NCBI GenBank assembly: GCA_021647625.1
Contig: JAKIUJ010000013.1
Span: 1 to 40,730, forward strand
Direction: 5' to 3'
Length of the DNA stretch: 40,730 nt
DNA from: Desulfobacula sp.
GTDB taxonomy: Bacteria; Desulfobacterota; Desulfobacteria; Desulfobacterales; Desulfobacteraceae
Part shown: positions 1-8,283 of the stretch, one piece after another
Numbering within the stretch: position 1 is the stretch's first letter
Layout of the letters: each line of letters starts with the position of its first letter
Position numbers and translations under genes: made by a program
The notes under the pieces: generated by a model
The model's input: only the letters and a program-made list of their open reading frames with translations
The model's database searches: none
Told to the model about the DNA's origin: nothing

Positions 1-121
1 AGATAAAAACAAATGGAAAATAAGCACAGGGAGGCGTAATTTTTCCGACAAGAATCCCTGTTATTAAAGATAAGAGCAGGTAGAACGATGGTGGAGATAA
101 CGAGTGGCTGAAAAGTTTCAC
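1..121 (-). CDS. ComEC/Rec2-like membrane protein, N-terminal fragment (cut by window edge)
   Basis: On the minus strand a reading frame opens with GTG at 121-119, just after an in-frame TGA, and runs off the left end of the window. The roughly 40 residues begin MKLFSHSLSPPSFYLLLSL and continue ITGILVGKITPP. A short basic/polar leader is followed by a hydrophobic segment ending in GILVGK. This resembles the first membrane helix of ComEC/Rec2 DNA-uptake channels, which often carry a GILLG-like motif there. An AAAGGAG stretch lies upstream but about 15 bases from the GTG, so the start is uncertain. The frame lies 27 bases downstream of murA on the same strand and may be cotranscribed. Any other polytopic membrane protein would fit so short a piece; the assignment is tentative. 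Confidence 0.4.
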   Translation of the reverse strand, partial: MKLFSHSLSPPSFYLLLSLITGILVGKITPPCAYFPFVFI

Positions 122-148
122 ATCAGCAGATCAATGCTCCTTTTTTAA

Positions 149-1402
149 TTATTTGATACGTTTAATATTTGCTCCCAGGCTGGAAAATTTCTTTTCAATC
201 GCTTCATAACCTCTGTCCATATGATAAACACGAGAAATAACAGTGGTGCCCTCGGCGATCAGTCCGGCAATAACAAGAGATGCGCTTGCCCGTAGATCCG
301 AAGCCATGATCTCTGCACCCTGTAGCTTATCAACACCTCTTATCGAGGCAATATTTCCACCTGAGATGGATATATCCGCCCCCATCCTGAGCAATTCATT
401 GGCATGAATAAATCGATTTTCAAATATAGATTCGTGAATAATGCTGCTTCCATCGGCGATGGTCATAAGCGTCATAAACTGGGCCTGCATATCTGTTGGA
501 AAACCGGGATATGGAAGTGTTTTTATATCAACGCTCTTAATCGGTGTCTTTCTTTTTACACGCAGGCTGTCCTCAAACGTGTCGACAATGGCACCCGTGG
601 CCTTCAATTTACTGATAAGTCCGCCAATATGATCGGGCATGCACCCTTTTATCAGCACATCTCCGCCGGTAGCTGCGGCTGCTACCATAAAGGTACCGGT
701 TTCAATACGGTCCGGAATAATATCGATTTCACAGGAATTTAGTGATTGTACTCCTTCAATGGCAATAATGGTTGTACCGGCACCGGTGATTTTTGCGCCC
801 ATATTAATCAACGCATCCGCCAGCGCAATGATTTCAGGTTCCCGGGCGGCATTTCTTAATACGGTTGTTCCCTTTGCCAAGGTTGCTGCCATCATCAGGT
901 TTTCGGTGCCTGTAACCGTTGGAATGTCAAAATAGATTTCATTACCAATAAGCCTGTCGGCTTTAGCTTCAATATACCCATGATCAAGATTGATGGTGGC
1001 ACCCAGTGCTTCAAGTCCTGTCAGGTGCATATTAACGGGTCTTGCACCTATGGCGCAGCCACCGGGTAATGAGACCTTGGCATGTCCGAATCGGGCAACC
1101 AAAGGTCCCAGAACAAGAATGGATGCACGCATTTTTCTGACAAGATCATATTCGGCTTCTATTTTGTGAATGGATGAGCCGTCAACCTCAAGGCAACCCG
1201 GTGAAACCTTGCAGCTAGCACCTAAGTCCTCTAGTAAAAGGCGGATACTGTTTATATCCATGAGGTTTGGTACATTGGTAAAATTCAATTTACCATTGAC
1301 CAGAATACTGGATGCGATAAGTGGAAGCGCAGCATTTTTTGCGCCACTGATCGTCACCTCACCGCTAAGGGGAGTTCCGCCAACTATTTTGATTTTATCC
1401 AT
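149..1402 (-). CDS. murA: UDP-N-acetylglucosamine 1-carboxyvinyltransferase (MurA)
   Basis: MurA transfers enolpyruvate from PEP to UDP-GlcNAc in the cytoplasm, the first committed step of peptidoglycan synthesis. The protein has 417 residues, normal for the family. It starts MDKIKIVGGTPLSGEVTISG followed by AKNAALPLIA, containing the conserved Lys-Asn pair of the active site. The loop PGGCAIGARPVNMH near residue 115 carries the catalytic cysteine, the residue fosfomycin alkylates; several bacteria replace it with Asp, but here it is Cys. Late conserved elements such as GFPTDMQAQFM and RGYE are present. No strong ribosome-binding site precedes the ATG at 1402. The upstream tRNA has its own terminator, so murA is probably transcribed separately from it. 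Confidence 0.97.
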   Translation of the reverse strand: MDKIKIVGGTPLSGEVTISGAKNAALPLIASSILVNGKLNFTNVPNLMDINSIRLLLEDLGASCKVSPGCLEVDGSSIHKIEAEYDLVRKMRASILVLGPLVARFGHAKVSLPGGCAIGARPVNMHLTGLEALGATINLDHGYIEAKADRLIGNEIYFDIPTVTGTENLMMAATLAKGTTVLRNAAREPEIIALADALINMGAKITGAGTTIIAIEGVQSLNSCEIDIIPDRIETGTFMVAAAATGGDVLIKGCMPDHIGGLISKLKATGAIVDTFEDSLRVKRKTPIKSVDIKTLPYPGFPTDMQAQFMTLMTIADGSSIIHESIFENRFIHANELLRMGADISISGGNIASIRGVDKLQGAEIMASDLRASASLVIAGLIAEGTTVISRVYHMDRGYEAIEKKFSSLGANIKRIK

Positions 1403-1428
1403 AACGAGATGCTTTTATTTAGATTTAA

Positions 1429-1461
1429 AAAAGGGTTTTGGTAAAAGGCCAAAACCCTTTT
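1429..1461 (-). terminator. Rho-independent terminator downstream of the tRNA-Leu gene
   Basis: A perfect 13-bp inverted repeat (AAAAGGGTTTTGG at 1429-1441 and CCAAAACCCTTTT at 1449-1461) encloses a 7-base loop. Read on the minus strand it begins 7 bases after the tRNA 3' end and runs into a T-rich end, so it would stop tRNA transcription before murA. The A/T-flanked stem could also work in the other direction. Confidence 0.75.
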
Positions 1462-1468
1462 AATGTCG

Positions 1469-1556
1469 TGGTACCTGGGACGAGAATTGAACTCGTACAG
1501 AGATTATCTCCGAGGGATTTTAAGTCCCTTGCGTCTACCAGTTCCGCCACCCAGGC
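1469..1556 (-). tRNA. tRNA-Leu (anticodon UAA)
   Basis: Read on the minus strand, the 88 bases start GCCTGGGTGGCGGAACTGG and end with an encoded CCA. The acceptor stem GCCTGGG pairs with CCCAGGT (one G-U pair), with discriminator A. The anticodon stem GGGA/TCCC holds the loop CTTAAAA, giving anticodon UAA. The GTTCAAT T-loop is present. The long variable arm (CGGAGATAATCTCTG region) makes it a class II tRNA, as expected for leucine. No integrase or att-like duplication was seen beside it. Confidence 0.96.
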
Positions 1557-1820
1557 TTAGTCTGCAATCTTTTATATTATTTTATCAAAGATTGCAAGCC
1601 AAAAACAACAGGTTTCAGCTGGGCAAACCAATGTAAATTATTCAATCTTATGAATTGAGTATGTTATGCATCAAAGGTAAACGCGGGCCAGTCAGCACTT
1701 TTATATCAGTATTTGCAAATAAGGAAGATTAAAATCCATGCCGGGGTTACATGCGTTTATCCTGGGTTTAAAAAACCATTGGATTGTTACTTTGTGTATT
1801 TTCTGATAAAAACCTGAGTC
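1557..1820. other. Intergenic region between tRNA-Leu and maf with a dispersed 20-bp motif
   Basis: This 264-base stretch has no convincing coding frame. At 1750-1769 it contains CATGCGTTTATCCTGGGTTT, which recurs with one mismatch at 12945-12964. A partial inverted relative (AGGTAAACGCG) lies near 1675. The maf promoter should lie here, but no strong -35/-10 pair stands out. Confidence 0.5.
1750..1769 (+). repeat. Dispersed 20-bp motif, copy 1
   Basis: CATGCGTTTATCCTGGGTTT matches the sequence at 12945-12964 at 19 of 20 positions. Both copies are intergenic. It may belong to a short genome-wide repeat family; two copies in one window do not prove that. Confidence 0.5.
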
Positions 1821-2420
1821 ATGAAATTAAAAGATTCACAAAAGCTGATTTTGGCTTCTAAATCCCCAAGAAGAAAAGACCTTCTTGAACAGCTTGGTAT
1901 TGCTATTAAAATTTGTCCATCAAATGTTGATGAAGGAAAACTGTCAATTTATTCGGCTGATTCGGCAAAAAAATTTGCATTAAACTTGAGCCAATTAAAA
2001 GCCGAAACTACAGCCAGACAATATCCCAATGATTGGGTTCTGGGTGCTGATACCATTGTTGTCATCAATGATAAAATTCTAGGCAAACCCAAATCTGAAG
2101 CAGATGCCTTTAATATGCTAAAACAATTGAATAATAATGAACACAGTGTTTACACAGCGTTTTGCCTGTGTCATCAAAATAGTAAAATCCAGGTGTCCCG
2201 TGTGTTGGAAACCAGGGTGTGTTTTAAAAACTGTACTGATGAAGAATTAAAATGGTATATTAGAAGCAAAGAGCCCTTTGGCAAGGCAGGTGCTTATGCT
2301 ATTCAGGAAAAAGGTGCATTTATGGTAAAATCGATTATTGGTTCCTATTCAAATGTCGTTGGATTACCTGTCTGTGAAGTGATAGAGGAACTCAAAAAAC
2401 TAAACCTTATTCAATTTTAG
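1821..2420 (+). CDS. maf: Maf-family nucleoside triphosphate pyrophosphatase
   Basis: Maf proteins hydrolyse non-canonical or excess nucleoside triphosphates (dTTP/UTP or modified bases) to monophosphate and pyrophosphate in the cytoplasm. The 199 residues match the usual length. The N-terminal LILASKSPRRKDLLEQLGI holds the diagnostic S-x-S-P-R-R motif. WVLGADTIVVINDKILGKP near residue 75 holds the conserved aspartate, and SIIGSYSNVVGLP near 175 is the C-terminal family motif. The ATG at 1821 gives the standard N-terminus. It is the first gene of a run with yggS (10-base gap) and queH (4-base overlap), so the three are probably one transcript. The sequence does not settle whether it is of the YhdE (dTTP/UTP) or YceF (m7GTP) type. 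Confidence 0.93.
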   Translation: MKLKDSQKLILASKSPRRKDLLEQLGIAIKICPSNVDEGKLSIYSADSAKKFALNLSQLKAETTARQYPNDWVLGADTIVVINDKILGKPKSEADAFNMLKQLNNNEHSVYTAFCLCHQNSKIQVSRVLETRVCFKNCTDEELKWYIRSKEPFGKAGAYAIQEKGAFMVKSIIGSYSNVVGLPVCEVIEELKKLNLIQF

Positions 2421-2430
2421 GAATTACCCC

Positions 2431-3123
2431 ATGGCGAGTATCAAAGAAAATATAAAAAATATACAATCCCAGATCACAAACGCGGCAGCTGATTGTGGTC
2501 GAAATCCGGAATCCATTCAGCTTATTGCCGTCAGCAAAAAAAAGAGTGTAGAAAAAATTATAGCGTGTATTGATGCTGGTGGTTCTCATTTCGGCGAAAA
2601 TTACATGCAGGAAGCTGTGCAGAAAATAGATACGATTGGCAAAAACCGGGCGACCTGGCATTTTATCGGGCATCTGCAATCCAATAAAGCAAAAATTGCA
2701 GTTCAGTATTTTGATTATATTCATACCGTTGACACGGTGAAGCTTGCCCGTGAGATCAACAAACAGGCCAAAAAAACCAACAAAATTCAAAGTATTTTTT
2801 TACAAGTAAATATAGGGGATGAAAATTCAAAATCAGGCACCAACATTGACCAGGCTGTTGAACTTGCCTCACTGATCAACGTATTTGAAAATGTATCAAT
2901 CCAGGGATTAATGTGTATGCCGCCCTTTTTTGACGACCCTGAACTTGCCCGTTCATATTTTAAAAAACTTGTGATCATCAGAAAAGAGATAGATGACCAA
3001 AAATTTTCTAATGTCACCATGGCACATCTTTCCATGGGAATGAGCAATGATTTTAAAGTGGCGATACAGGAAGGGTCTACCATGGTCCGGGTGGGAACAT
3101 CTATTTTCGGGAAAAGAGATTGA
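2431..3123 (+). CDS. yggS: YggS/PLPBP family PLP-homeostasis protein
   Basis: YggS (PLPBP) proteins bind pyridoxal phosphate in an alanine-racemase-like barrel without known catalysis and help keep PLP and amino-acid pools balanced. The 230 residues are typical. IQLIAVSKKKSVEKI near residue 30 holds the PLP lysine, HFGENYMQEAVQK is the conserved GENY(V/M)QE motif, WHFIGHLQSNKAK follows, and LSMGMSNDFKVAIQEGSTMVRVGTSIFG near 205-230 forms the C-terminal phosphate-binding region. The ATG at 2431 follows maf by 10 bases. The stop codon overlaps the TTG start of queH. No odd features. Confidence 0.95.
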   Translation: MASIKENIKNIQSQITNAAADCGRNPESIQLIAVSKKKSVEKIIACIDAGGSHFGENYMQEAVQKIDTIGKNRATWHFIGHLQSNKAKIAVQYFDYIHTVDTVKLAREINKQAKKTNKIQSIFLQVNIGDENSKSGTNIDQAVELASLINVFENVSIQGLMCMPPFFDDPELARSYFKKLVIIRKEIDDQKFSNVTMAHLSMGMSNDFKVAIQEGSTMVRVGTSIFGKRD

Positions 3124-3653
3124 AGCTGTTACTACATACCTGCTGTGGCCCTTGTTCCATTTATCCATTAAAGGTCCTGAAAAAAATGGATATGGATGTG
3201 ATGGGATTTTTCTATCGTCATAATATTCATCCTTTTCAAGAATGTATCAAAAGGGAAGACACTTTAAAACAATATGCCCAATCCATTGATTTAAAAGTGA
3301 TTTACCAAACTGATTATAAACTTGAGGCCTTTCTTCGCTCTGTGGCATTCAGGGAAAAAGACAGGTGTCGATATTGCTATCATGACCGATTGAATGCAAC
3401 CGCACTTGTTGCTAAAAAGGGTAAATTTGATGGTTTTTCAACCACGCTTTTGTATAGCAAATTTCAAAATCATGATCTCATTAAGCAAACAGGCAATGCA
3501 ATCGGAAAAAAATATGGCCTGCACTTTTTTTATTATGATTTTCGAGAAGGCTGGAAAGTCGGCATAGAAGAGTCGAAATCAAAAAGCATGTATCGTCAGC
3601 AGTATTGCGGCTGTATTTACAGTGAAAAAGACCGGTATTACAAAAAGGGATAA
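3120..3653 (+). CDS. queH: Epoxyqueuosine reductase QueH
   Basis: QueH is the non-cobalamin epoxyqueuosine reductase that finishes queuosine synthesis on tRNA; it replaces QueG in many anaerobes. The protein has 177 residues and the family cysteine motifs: LLLHTCCGPCSIYPL at the N-terminus, RCRYCYHDRL near residue 80, and QYCGCIYSE near the C-terminus. Together these are the ligands expected for the iron-sulfur cluster and nearby metal site. The start is TTG at 3120, overlapping the yggS stop in TTGA, which suggests translational coupling. The gene ends 4 bases before the convergent PilB-like gene. No queG was seen in the window. Confidence 0.93.
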   Translation: MKLLLHTCCGPCSIYPLKVLKKMDMDVMGFFYRHNIHPFQECIKREDTLKQYAQSIDLKVIYQTDYKLEAFLRSVAFREKDRCRYCYHDRLNATALVAKKGKFDGFSTTLLYSKFQNHDLIKQTGNAIGKKYGLHFFYYDFREGWKVGIEESKSKSMYRQQYCGCIYSEKDRYYKKG

Positions 3654-3657
3654 AGGA

Positions 3658-5865
3658 TTATCGCTTGGGTTGCGCCCGCTTAATCTGTTTGAGCATATTA
3701 ACAAACCGCTTATCCGTGTTGTCCAGGCGGGCGGCCAGGACACCAAACAGATGCCTTGCAACATCCGGATATTTTTCAATCACTTCAGCAAGCTTATCCC
3801 CTGGGAACCGTTTTACCATGGCACGCCCCTTTGACACGATGGATGCGGAACGGGGCTCGCCTGTAATGGCGGACATCTCACCAAAATAGTCTCCGGGTTG
3901 AACTATTTCAGCAATCTTTTTGCCGCCTTTGACAACATAAAGACCACCCTGAACCAGTTTGAAAAAATCGATATCCGTATTGCCTTCCCTGATAATCACG
4001 TCTTTATCTTCATACCGTTCAACATCGGGGTTTATCAAATATGCCGGCAGGGCTTCTTTGGAAATGGTTGTTTTTTTGAGTATTTCTTCAAATGAGGTTT
4101 CCGCTGTTCTTATTTTTTCAAGCCCGGCATCCCTCAGGGTGATCATTCCCTCTTGTATGGCAACCTTTCGAAGCTGATCTTCCGGAACTTCTGCAGTGAT
4201 GGCTTTTCCCACTTCATCAGTGACTTCCATCAACTCATAAAGCCCTACCCTTCCCTTGTATCCGGTTCCATTACAATTACCACAGCCTTTAGGTCCGTAA
4301 ATTTTTAATGTATCAAGTTCATCCTGGGAAAAACCCTGCATCTCAAGCTCTTTGGGATTATGGCCGGTGACAATCTGTTTGCATTCCGGGCACAGCCGTC
4401 TTGTCAGGCGTTGTGACAGGACCATGGTAACGGCTGAACCGAGCATATAAGATGGAATACCAATATCAATGAGACGGCCAATGGTTGAGGGGCAATCATT
4501 TGTATGCAGGGTAGCAAAGACAAGATGCCCTGTCATGGCAGCTTTTATGGCGATCTCAGCGGTGTCCATATCACGGATCTCACCCACCATGATAATATCA
4601 GGATCCTGCCGTAAAAAAGCTTTAAGTGCAGCAGCAAATGTCATTCCTATTTCTTCCCTGACCGGCACCTGATTAATACCTTTAAAATTAAATTCCACCG
4701 GGTCTTCAGCAGTTAAAATCTTGATGTCATCCTTATTCAAGCGGTTGAGTATGGAATAAAGGGTCGTTGTCTTACCACTGCCTGTGGGACCTGTAACAAG
4801 CAAAAGCCCGTAAGGCCTGGAGATACATTTTTTTAAAATATCAAAAGTCCTGTGCTCAAAGCCCATTTTGGTGAGATCTATGTTTAAAGCGCTCTGGTCC
4901 AGGATACGCATAACAATACTTTCACCAAAAAGTGTCGGCAAGGTAGAAACCCTAAAATCAATGGATTTTGTCTTCCCGAATCGAAGTTTAATCCTGCCGT
5001 CCTGGGGAACTCTACGTTCGGCAATATCAAGCTGTGCAAGGATTTTAATTCTTGAGACAACTGCATTTTTAATTGAAATGGGAAGGTTCATAGCCTTGTA
5101 CATGGCGCCATCAAGGCGGTATCTGACCTGGAAGGATTTTTCAAACGGTTCAATGTGGATGTCACTGACACCATCGTTTATGGCCTTTGTCAATATACCG
5201 TTTACAAGCTTTATGATCGGCGCATCAGAGGCCATAAATTGATCCTGTTCATCATCAATTTCGGCAGAACTTATTTCAACCTCTCCTGCTGCTTCCGAGA
5301 CAAGAGATCCAAAATCCTCTACAGAGGTAACAGGTTCATCATCCTCAAGATCTTCATCAAAATGCAAAAAACTTTTGTATTCATCATCACCTATTTTATA
5401 AAAATCCCGGTACGCCTGAATAATATCGTTTTCGGTGGAGACGAATACCTGAATCGTTTTTCCGATTTTTTTTTGAAGCTCTTCAACAATTCCTGTGTCC
5501 GTAGGCTCGACCATGGTCACGGTTAATTCATCAGTCTTGATTTCCAATGGAAACGCCATGGCGGCTTTGGCCACGTCGTAGGGCATCAGCTTCAATATTT
5601 TTGGATCGGGTTTGATGTCTGAAAAACGAACAACATTATAGTTGTACAGGCGGCCAAGTACGTTGATAATGGTGTCAGGATCAATGTATCCTTTGCTTAA
5701 AAGAATCGATGACAAGCGTTCCCTGGTCTTTTTTTGAACCTTTAATGCCTCATCAAGCTGTATACTGGTGATTTGTCCTTCTTTGGAAAGGAGTTCACCA
5801 ATCTTTGTTTTACCAGCACCGGATTGATCTTTAATCGTTGATTTGAGGCTCGAGGTTTTGACCAT
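3658..5865 (-). CDS. PilB/GspE-type secretion ATPase with C-terminal cyclic-nucleotide-binding domain
   Basis: Hexameric ATPases of this family drive assembly of type IV pili or type II secretion pseudopili at the inner membrane. Domains in order: an MshEN-like N-terminal domain (about 20-155; KIGELLSKEGQITSIQLDEA), the ATPase core (about 215-600) with Walker A GPTGSGKTTTLYSIL, Walker B region DPDIIMVGEIRD and a zinc finger (CPECKQ and CGNCNGTGYKGR), then a cNMP-binding fold (about 610-720). The last contains GDYFGEMSAITGEPRSAS, which keeps the Glu and Arg of a phosphate-binding cassette. Usual PilB is about 570 residues; this has 735, the excess being the cNMP domain. Some MshEN domains bind c-di-GMP. 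No pilus genes flank it, so its machine is unknown. Confidence 0.92.
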   Translation of the reverse strand: MVKTSSLKSTIKDQSGAGKTKIGELLSKEGQITSIQLDEALKVQKKTRERLSSILLSKGYIDPDTIINVLGRLYNYNVVRFSDIKPDPKILKLMPYDVAKAAMAFPLEIKTDELTVTMVEPTDTGIVEELQKKIGKTIQVFVSTENDIIQAYRDFYKIGDDEYKSFLHFDEDLEDDEPVTSVEDFGSLVSEAAGEVEISSAEIDDEQDQFMASDAPIIKLVNGILTKAINDGVSDIHIEPFEKSFQVRYRLDGAMYKAMNLPISIKNAVVSRIKILAQLDIAERRVPQDGRIKLRFGKTKSIDFRVSTLPTLFGESIVMRILDQSALNIDLTKMGFEHRTFDILKKCISRPYGLLLVTGPTGSGKTTTLYSILNRLNKDDIKILTAEDPVEFNFKGINQVPVREEIGMTFAAALKAFLRQDPDIIMVGEIRDMDTAEIAIKAAMTGHLVFATLHTNDCPSTIGRLIDIGIPSYMLGSAVTMVLSQRLTRRLCPECKQIVTGHNPKELEMQGFSQDELDTLKIYGPKGCGNCNGTGYKGRVGLYELMEVTDEVGKAITAEVPEDQLRKVAIQEGMITLRDAGLEKIRTAETSFEEILKKTTISKEALPAYLINPDVERYEDKDVIIREGNTDIDFFKLVQGGLYVVKGGKKIAEIVQPGDYFGEMSAITGEPRSASIVSKGRAMVKRFPGDKLAEVIEKYPDVARHLFGVLAARLDNTDKRFVNMLKQIKRAQPKR

Positions 5866-5883
5866 ATTAGATTCCTATGGGTT

Positions 5884-6051
5884 TTATATGAAATAATTTT
5901 CAAAGTCATTCTAATATTTCATGTTTTGTTGTGCGCAATTGCCTACAGGCCGAGCTGCGCATGGCCGTTATATGAAATAATTTTCAAAGTCATTCTAATA
6001 TTTCATGTTTTGTTGTGCGCAATTGCCTACAGGCCGAGCTGCGCATGGCCG
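5884..6051. repeat. Perfect tandem duplication, 2 x 84 bp
   Basis: Positions 5884-5967 and 5968-6051 are identical over all 84 bases. Each unit contains the TGCGCA-rich core GTGCGCAATTGCC and GGCCGAGCTGCGCATGGCC, able to form small hairpins. The last 13 bases plus the next TTA (CTGCGCATGGCCGTTA at 5955-5970 and 6039-6054) recur in reverse complement at 11058-11073. The array fills the gap between the PilB-like start (5865) and the stop of the small membrane gene (6052), so it lies where the ATPase gene's promoter is expected. Zero divergence implies a recent duplication. Confidence 0.9.
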
Positions 6052-6261
6052 TTATTTAAAGTTCTTATACGTCCTGATAACACCAGCCAGAACCAGCAAG
6101 GAACCCAGAATATAAAAACATGATTTAACAATCAACAGTTTTTTACTAAAAAATTCTATGGTTTCCACCTGCAGCATTACCTGGGGTATCCTGTAAAATA
6201 CTCCCAGACCTATGGCGACTAAAACTAATCCATAATAAAAGTGAAAATTCTTTTTGTCCAT
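6052..6261 (-). CDS. Small two-helix membrane protein of unknown function
   Basis: A 69-residue protein that I do not recognise. It has two hydrophobic segments, FYYGLVLVAIGLGVFY (about 8-23) and SCFYILGSLLVLAGVI (about 47-62), joined by a loop containing ETIEFFSKK, and it ends TYKNFK. This is consistent with a small inner-membrane hairpin. It begins two bases after the stop of the ABC-F gene on the same strand, so it is probably cotranscribed with it. The stop codon TAA (6054-6052) directly abuts the 84-bp tandem repeat. No signal peptide or catalytic motif is visible. Confidence 0.7.
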   Translation of the reverse strand: MDKKNFHFYYGLVLVAIGLGVFYRIPQVMLQVETIEFFSKKLLIVKSCFYILGSLLVLAGVIRTYKNFK

Positions 6262-6263
6262 CT

Positions 6264-8108
6264 TTATTCATTCCTTTCAAAATCTTCTAATTGTTTATTA
6301 AATTGAGACTCTATTTCTTCAAACGCCAGTGTCTGGTCTTCAAGATCGTCAAACAGGGACTCATTTTGTTTTTCAAGCATTGCCAACTGTCTTGCAAGGA
6401 TTTGAATTCGTTGACCATCCTGGGCATTGGATGCTTCTAATAATTGGTCATTTGTATCTGCAATTTCTATATCATTTTTTTGAATTTCATCTTCAAGAAA
6501 TTCGATTTTCTGTTTCAGGGGCCGGGTCAACTTTGATTTTTTGCTAATAATTGCACTTTTTTTCTGACGTATTTCTTTTTTTGATAAAGATGATGATGAT
6601 GTCTTTTTTTCAACGGCCTCGATCTCTTCATCCCACCCGTTTTTTTCTAAAAATTCCTGATACGTCCCTTCAAAAACATCAATTTTATCCTTTTTGAAAA
6701 CCACAAGACGGTTGGCAAGGGAATGAAGGAACATTTCATTATGGGTAACAAGCATAACTGCACCATCAAAATGATCAAGCGCACCAATAAATGAGTCGCA
6801 TGCTTCCATATCCAAATGATTGCTGGGTTCATCAAGCAGCAATAAATTTAAAGGTGTCATTAGAAGTTTGCCCAGCATAACCCTGGATTTTTCGCCTCCC
6901 GACAGAACACTGATTTTTTTTAAAGCGGTGTCTTTTTCAAACATCATGGCACCACAGATGTTTCTGGCTGCCTGGCGGTCTGCATCCGGAAAAGAGAACA
7001 TCAGTTCATCTTCAATCGTATAAGAATCATTAAGGGTTTGAATATTTGTCTGTTCAAAATAACCAATGTGTACACCTGGATTGATCTTTATGCTGCCCTC
7101 ATTAGGGGCTAAATCTTGATGAATCAATTTTAAAAATGTAGTTTTGCCTTTCCCGTTTTTGCCGATAACGCCTATCCTGTCCCCGGGATGCACGGTGAGT
7201 GACAATTTTTTAATTAATGGGGTTTCTTTTTTCCATGAAAAAGACAGGTTTTCAATGATCAATGATTGCTTGCCGCTAAAAGGCGTACAATTAAACTTGA
7301 ATTGAAGTTGCTTGAGTTGTTGGAGTTTTTCTTTGGGATTGGATTTTTCAAGCGATTTAATTCGGGATTGAACCATGTTTGCCAACCGGGCCTTGGCACG
7401 AAATCGGGTGATAAATTGTTCAACCTCTTTTCTCTTTTTCTCTTCATTGACCCGTGTTTTCTCCCAGACTTCCTCATCCTGAGCCACCTGGAAATAATAC
7501 TTGGATGTATCTCCTTTGATTTTCTTGATTTTATATCGGTGGATACCGGCAACATGGGTAACCACGGTATTCATGAATCCTCTGTCATGGGTGACGAGTA
7601 AAATTTCCCTCGGCCATGACACAAGAAAGTTGGAAATCCATCGAATGGAAGTGATATCAAGATAATTGGTCGGTTCATCTAAAATAAGAAGATCCGGATC
7701 AGATACCAGAACCTTTGCAAGGTTAAGACGAACCTGAAAGCCGCCGGAAAATGAAGAAGGATCTTTGGTCAGGTCTGAAACAGAAAATCCTAAACCAGCC
7801 AGAATTTTTTCAGCTTTCCATGAATGATCTTTTTCATGCTCCAAAAGACCGAGCATGGCTTCATCAATCACCGTTGATTTTGAAAATTTAATTGTCTGGG
7901 TTAAAAATCCGATGCGATACCCGGACGGGTATGAAATGCTGCCCTCATCCGGGTGATCCGAACCTGTAATCACGTTTAATAGTGTGGTTTTGCCATGGCC
8001 GTTTCTGCCGACCAGTCCCACCCGTTCTCCATGGTTGATCTGTAAACCGGTCTCTTCAAATAAAATCTGACTTCCAAACCCTTTTGAAATATTATCGATA
8101 TTGAGCAT
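6264..8108 (-). CDS. ABC-F family ATPase (ribosome-associated, Uup/YheS-like)
   Basis: ABC-F proteins are soluble twin-ATPase proteins that act on ribosomes, affecting translation, stalled complexes or antibiotic tolerance, rather than in transport. The 614 residues contain two nucleotide-binding domains: Walker A GRNGHGKTT (about 36) and GKNGKGKTT (about 320), signature motifs FSGGFQVRLNLAKVL and LSGGEKSRVMLGKLL, and Walker B LLILDEPTNYLD and LLLLDEPSNHLD. The linker between them is rich in Lys/Arg/Gln as in the P-site tRNA interaction motif. The C-terminal 100 residues are a predicted coiled coil (LEDEIQKNDIEIADTNDQL), as in Uup. No membrane segments. It heads a two-gene unit with the small membrane protein and is divergent from ppdK. 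Confidence 0.93.
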   Translation of the reverse strand: MLNIDNISKGFGSQILFEETGLQINHGERVGLVGRNGHGKTTLLNVITGSDHPDEGSISYPSGYRIGFLTQTIKFSKSTVIDEAMLGLLEHEKDHSWKAEKILAGLGFSVSDLTKDPSSFSGGFQVRLNLAKVLVSDPDLLILDEPTNYLDITSIRWISNFLVSWPREILLVTHDRGFMNTVVTHVAGIHRYKIKKIKGDTSKYYFQVAQDEEVWEKTRVNEEKKRKEVEQFITRFRAKARLANMVQSRIKSLEKSNPKEKLQQLKQLQFKFNCTPFSGKQSLIIENLSFSWKKETPLIKKLSLTVHPGDRIGVIGKNGKGKTTFLKLIHQDLAPNEGSIKINPGVHIGYFEQTNIQTLNDSYTIEDELMFSFPDADRQAARNICGAMMFEKDTALKKISVLSGGEKSRVMLGKLLMTPLNLLLLDEPSNHLDMEACDSFIGALDHFDGAVMLVTHNEMFLHSLANRLVVFKKDKIDVFEGTYQEFLEKNGWDEEIEAVEKKTSSSSLSKKEIRQKKSAIISKKSKLTRPLKQKIEFLEDEIQKNDIEIADTNDQLLEASNAQDGQRIQILARQLAMLEKQNESLFDDLEDQTLAFEEIESQFNKQLEDFERNE

Positions 8109-8198
8109 AAAATCCGTTCTTTTTTTGTTTTAATCCATTGACTCGTTAAAAAGTCACCATATCATTGAAGGCAAAATTTATAAACCTTAAGAATTGCC

Positions 8199-8229
8199 TT
8201 GACTTGATTTGTTTTTTTTCCCATATTTT
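8199..8229 (+). promoter_or_regulatory. Possible sigma-70-type promoter for ppdK
   Basis: TTGACT at 8199-8204, a 17-base spacer, then CATATT (8222-8227) within the T-rich CATATTTTA. The element lies about 55 bases upstream of the ppdK ATG in the divergent gap. Only sequence resemblance supports it. Confidence 0.35.
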
Positions 8230-8283
8230 AAGTTTATTTTTCCAAAAAAATTTTAACACTTTAACATAAATCAAGAGTAGAAA

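Noticed and set aside
404-742. Plus-strand frame of 112 codons inside murA
   Set aside because: Lies wholly opposite an unmistakable murA, has no homology pattern and no start context; shadow frame.
1469-1556. tRNA-Leu as integration site of a genomic island
   Set aside because: No integrase gene and no repeated tRNA 3' end was seen within the window; the neighbouring genes are ordinary housekeeping genes.
2407-2790. Minus-strand frame of 127 codons across maf/yggS
   Set aside because: Antisense to two clear genes, low-complexity Phe/Leu/Ile composition; shadow frame.
5884-6051. Possible CRISPR array
   Set aside because: Two directly adjoining identical 84-bp units with no spacers and no cas genes; it is a tandem duplication.
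5926-6123. 65-codon plus-strand frame with the peptide MLCAIAYRPSCAWPL repeated
   Set aside because: The frame exists only because the 84-bp duplication is a multiple of three. It overlaps the small membrane gene on the other strand and has no ribosome-binding site.
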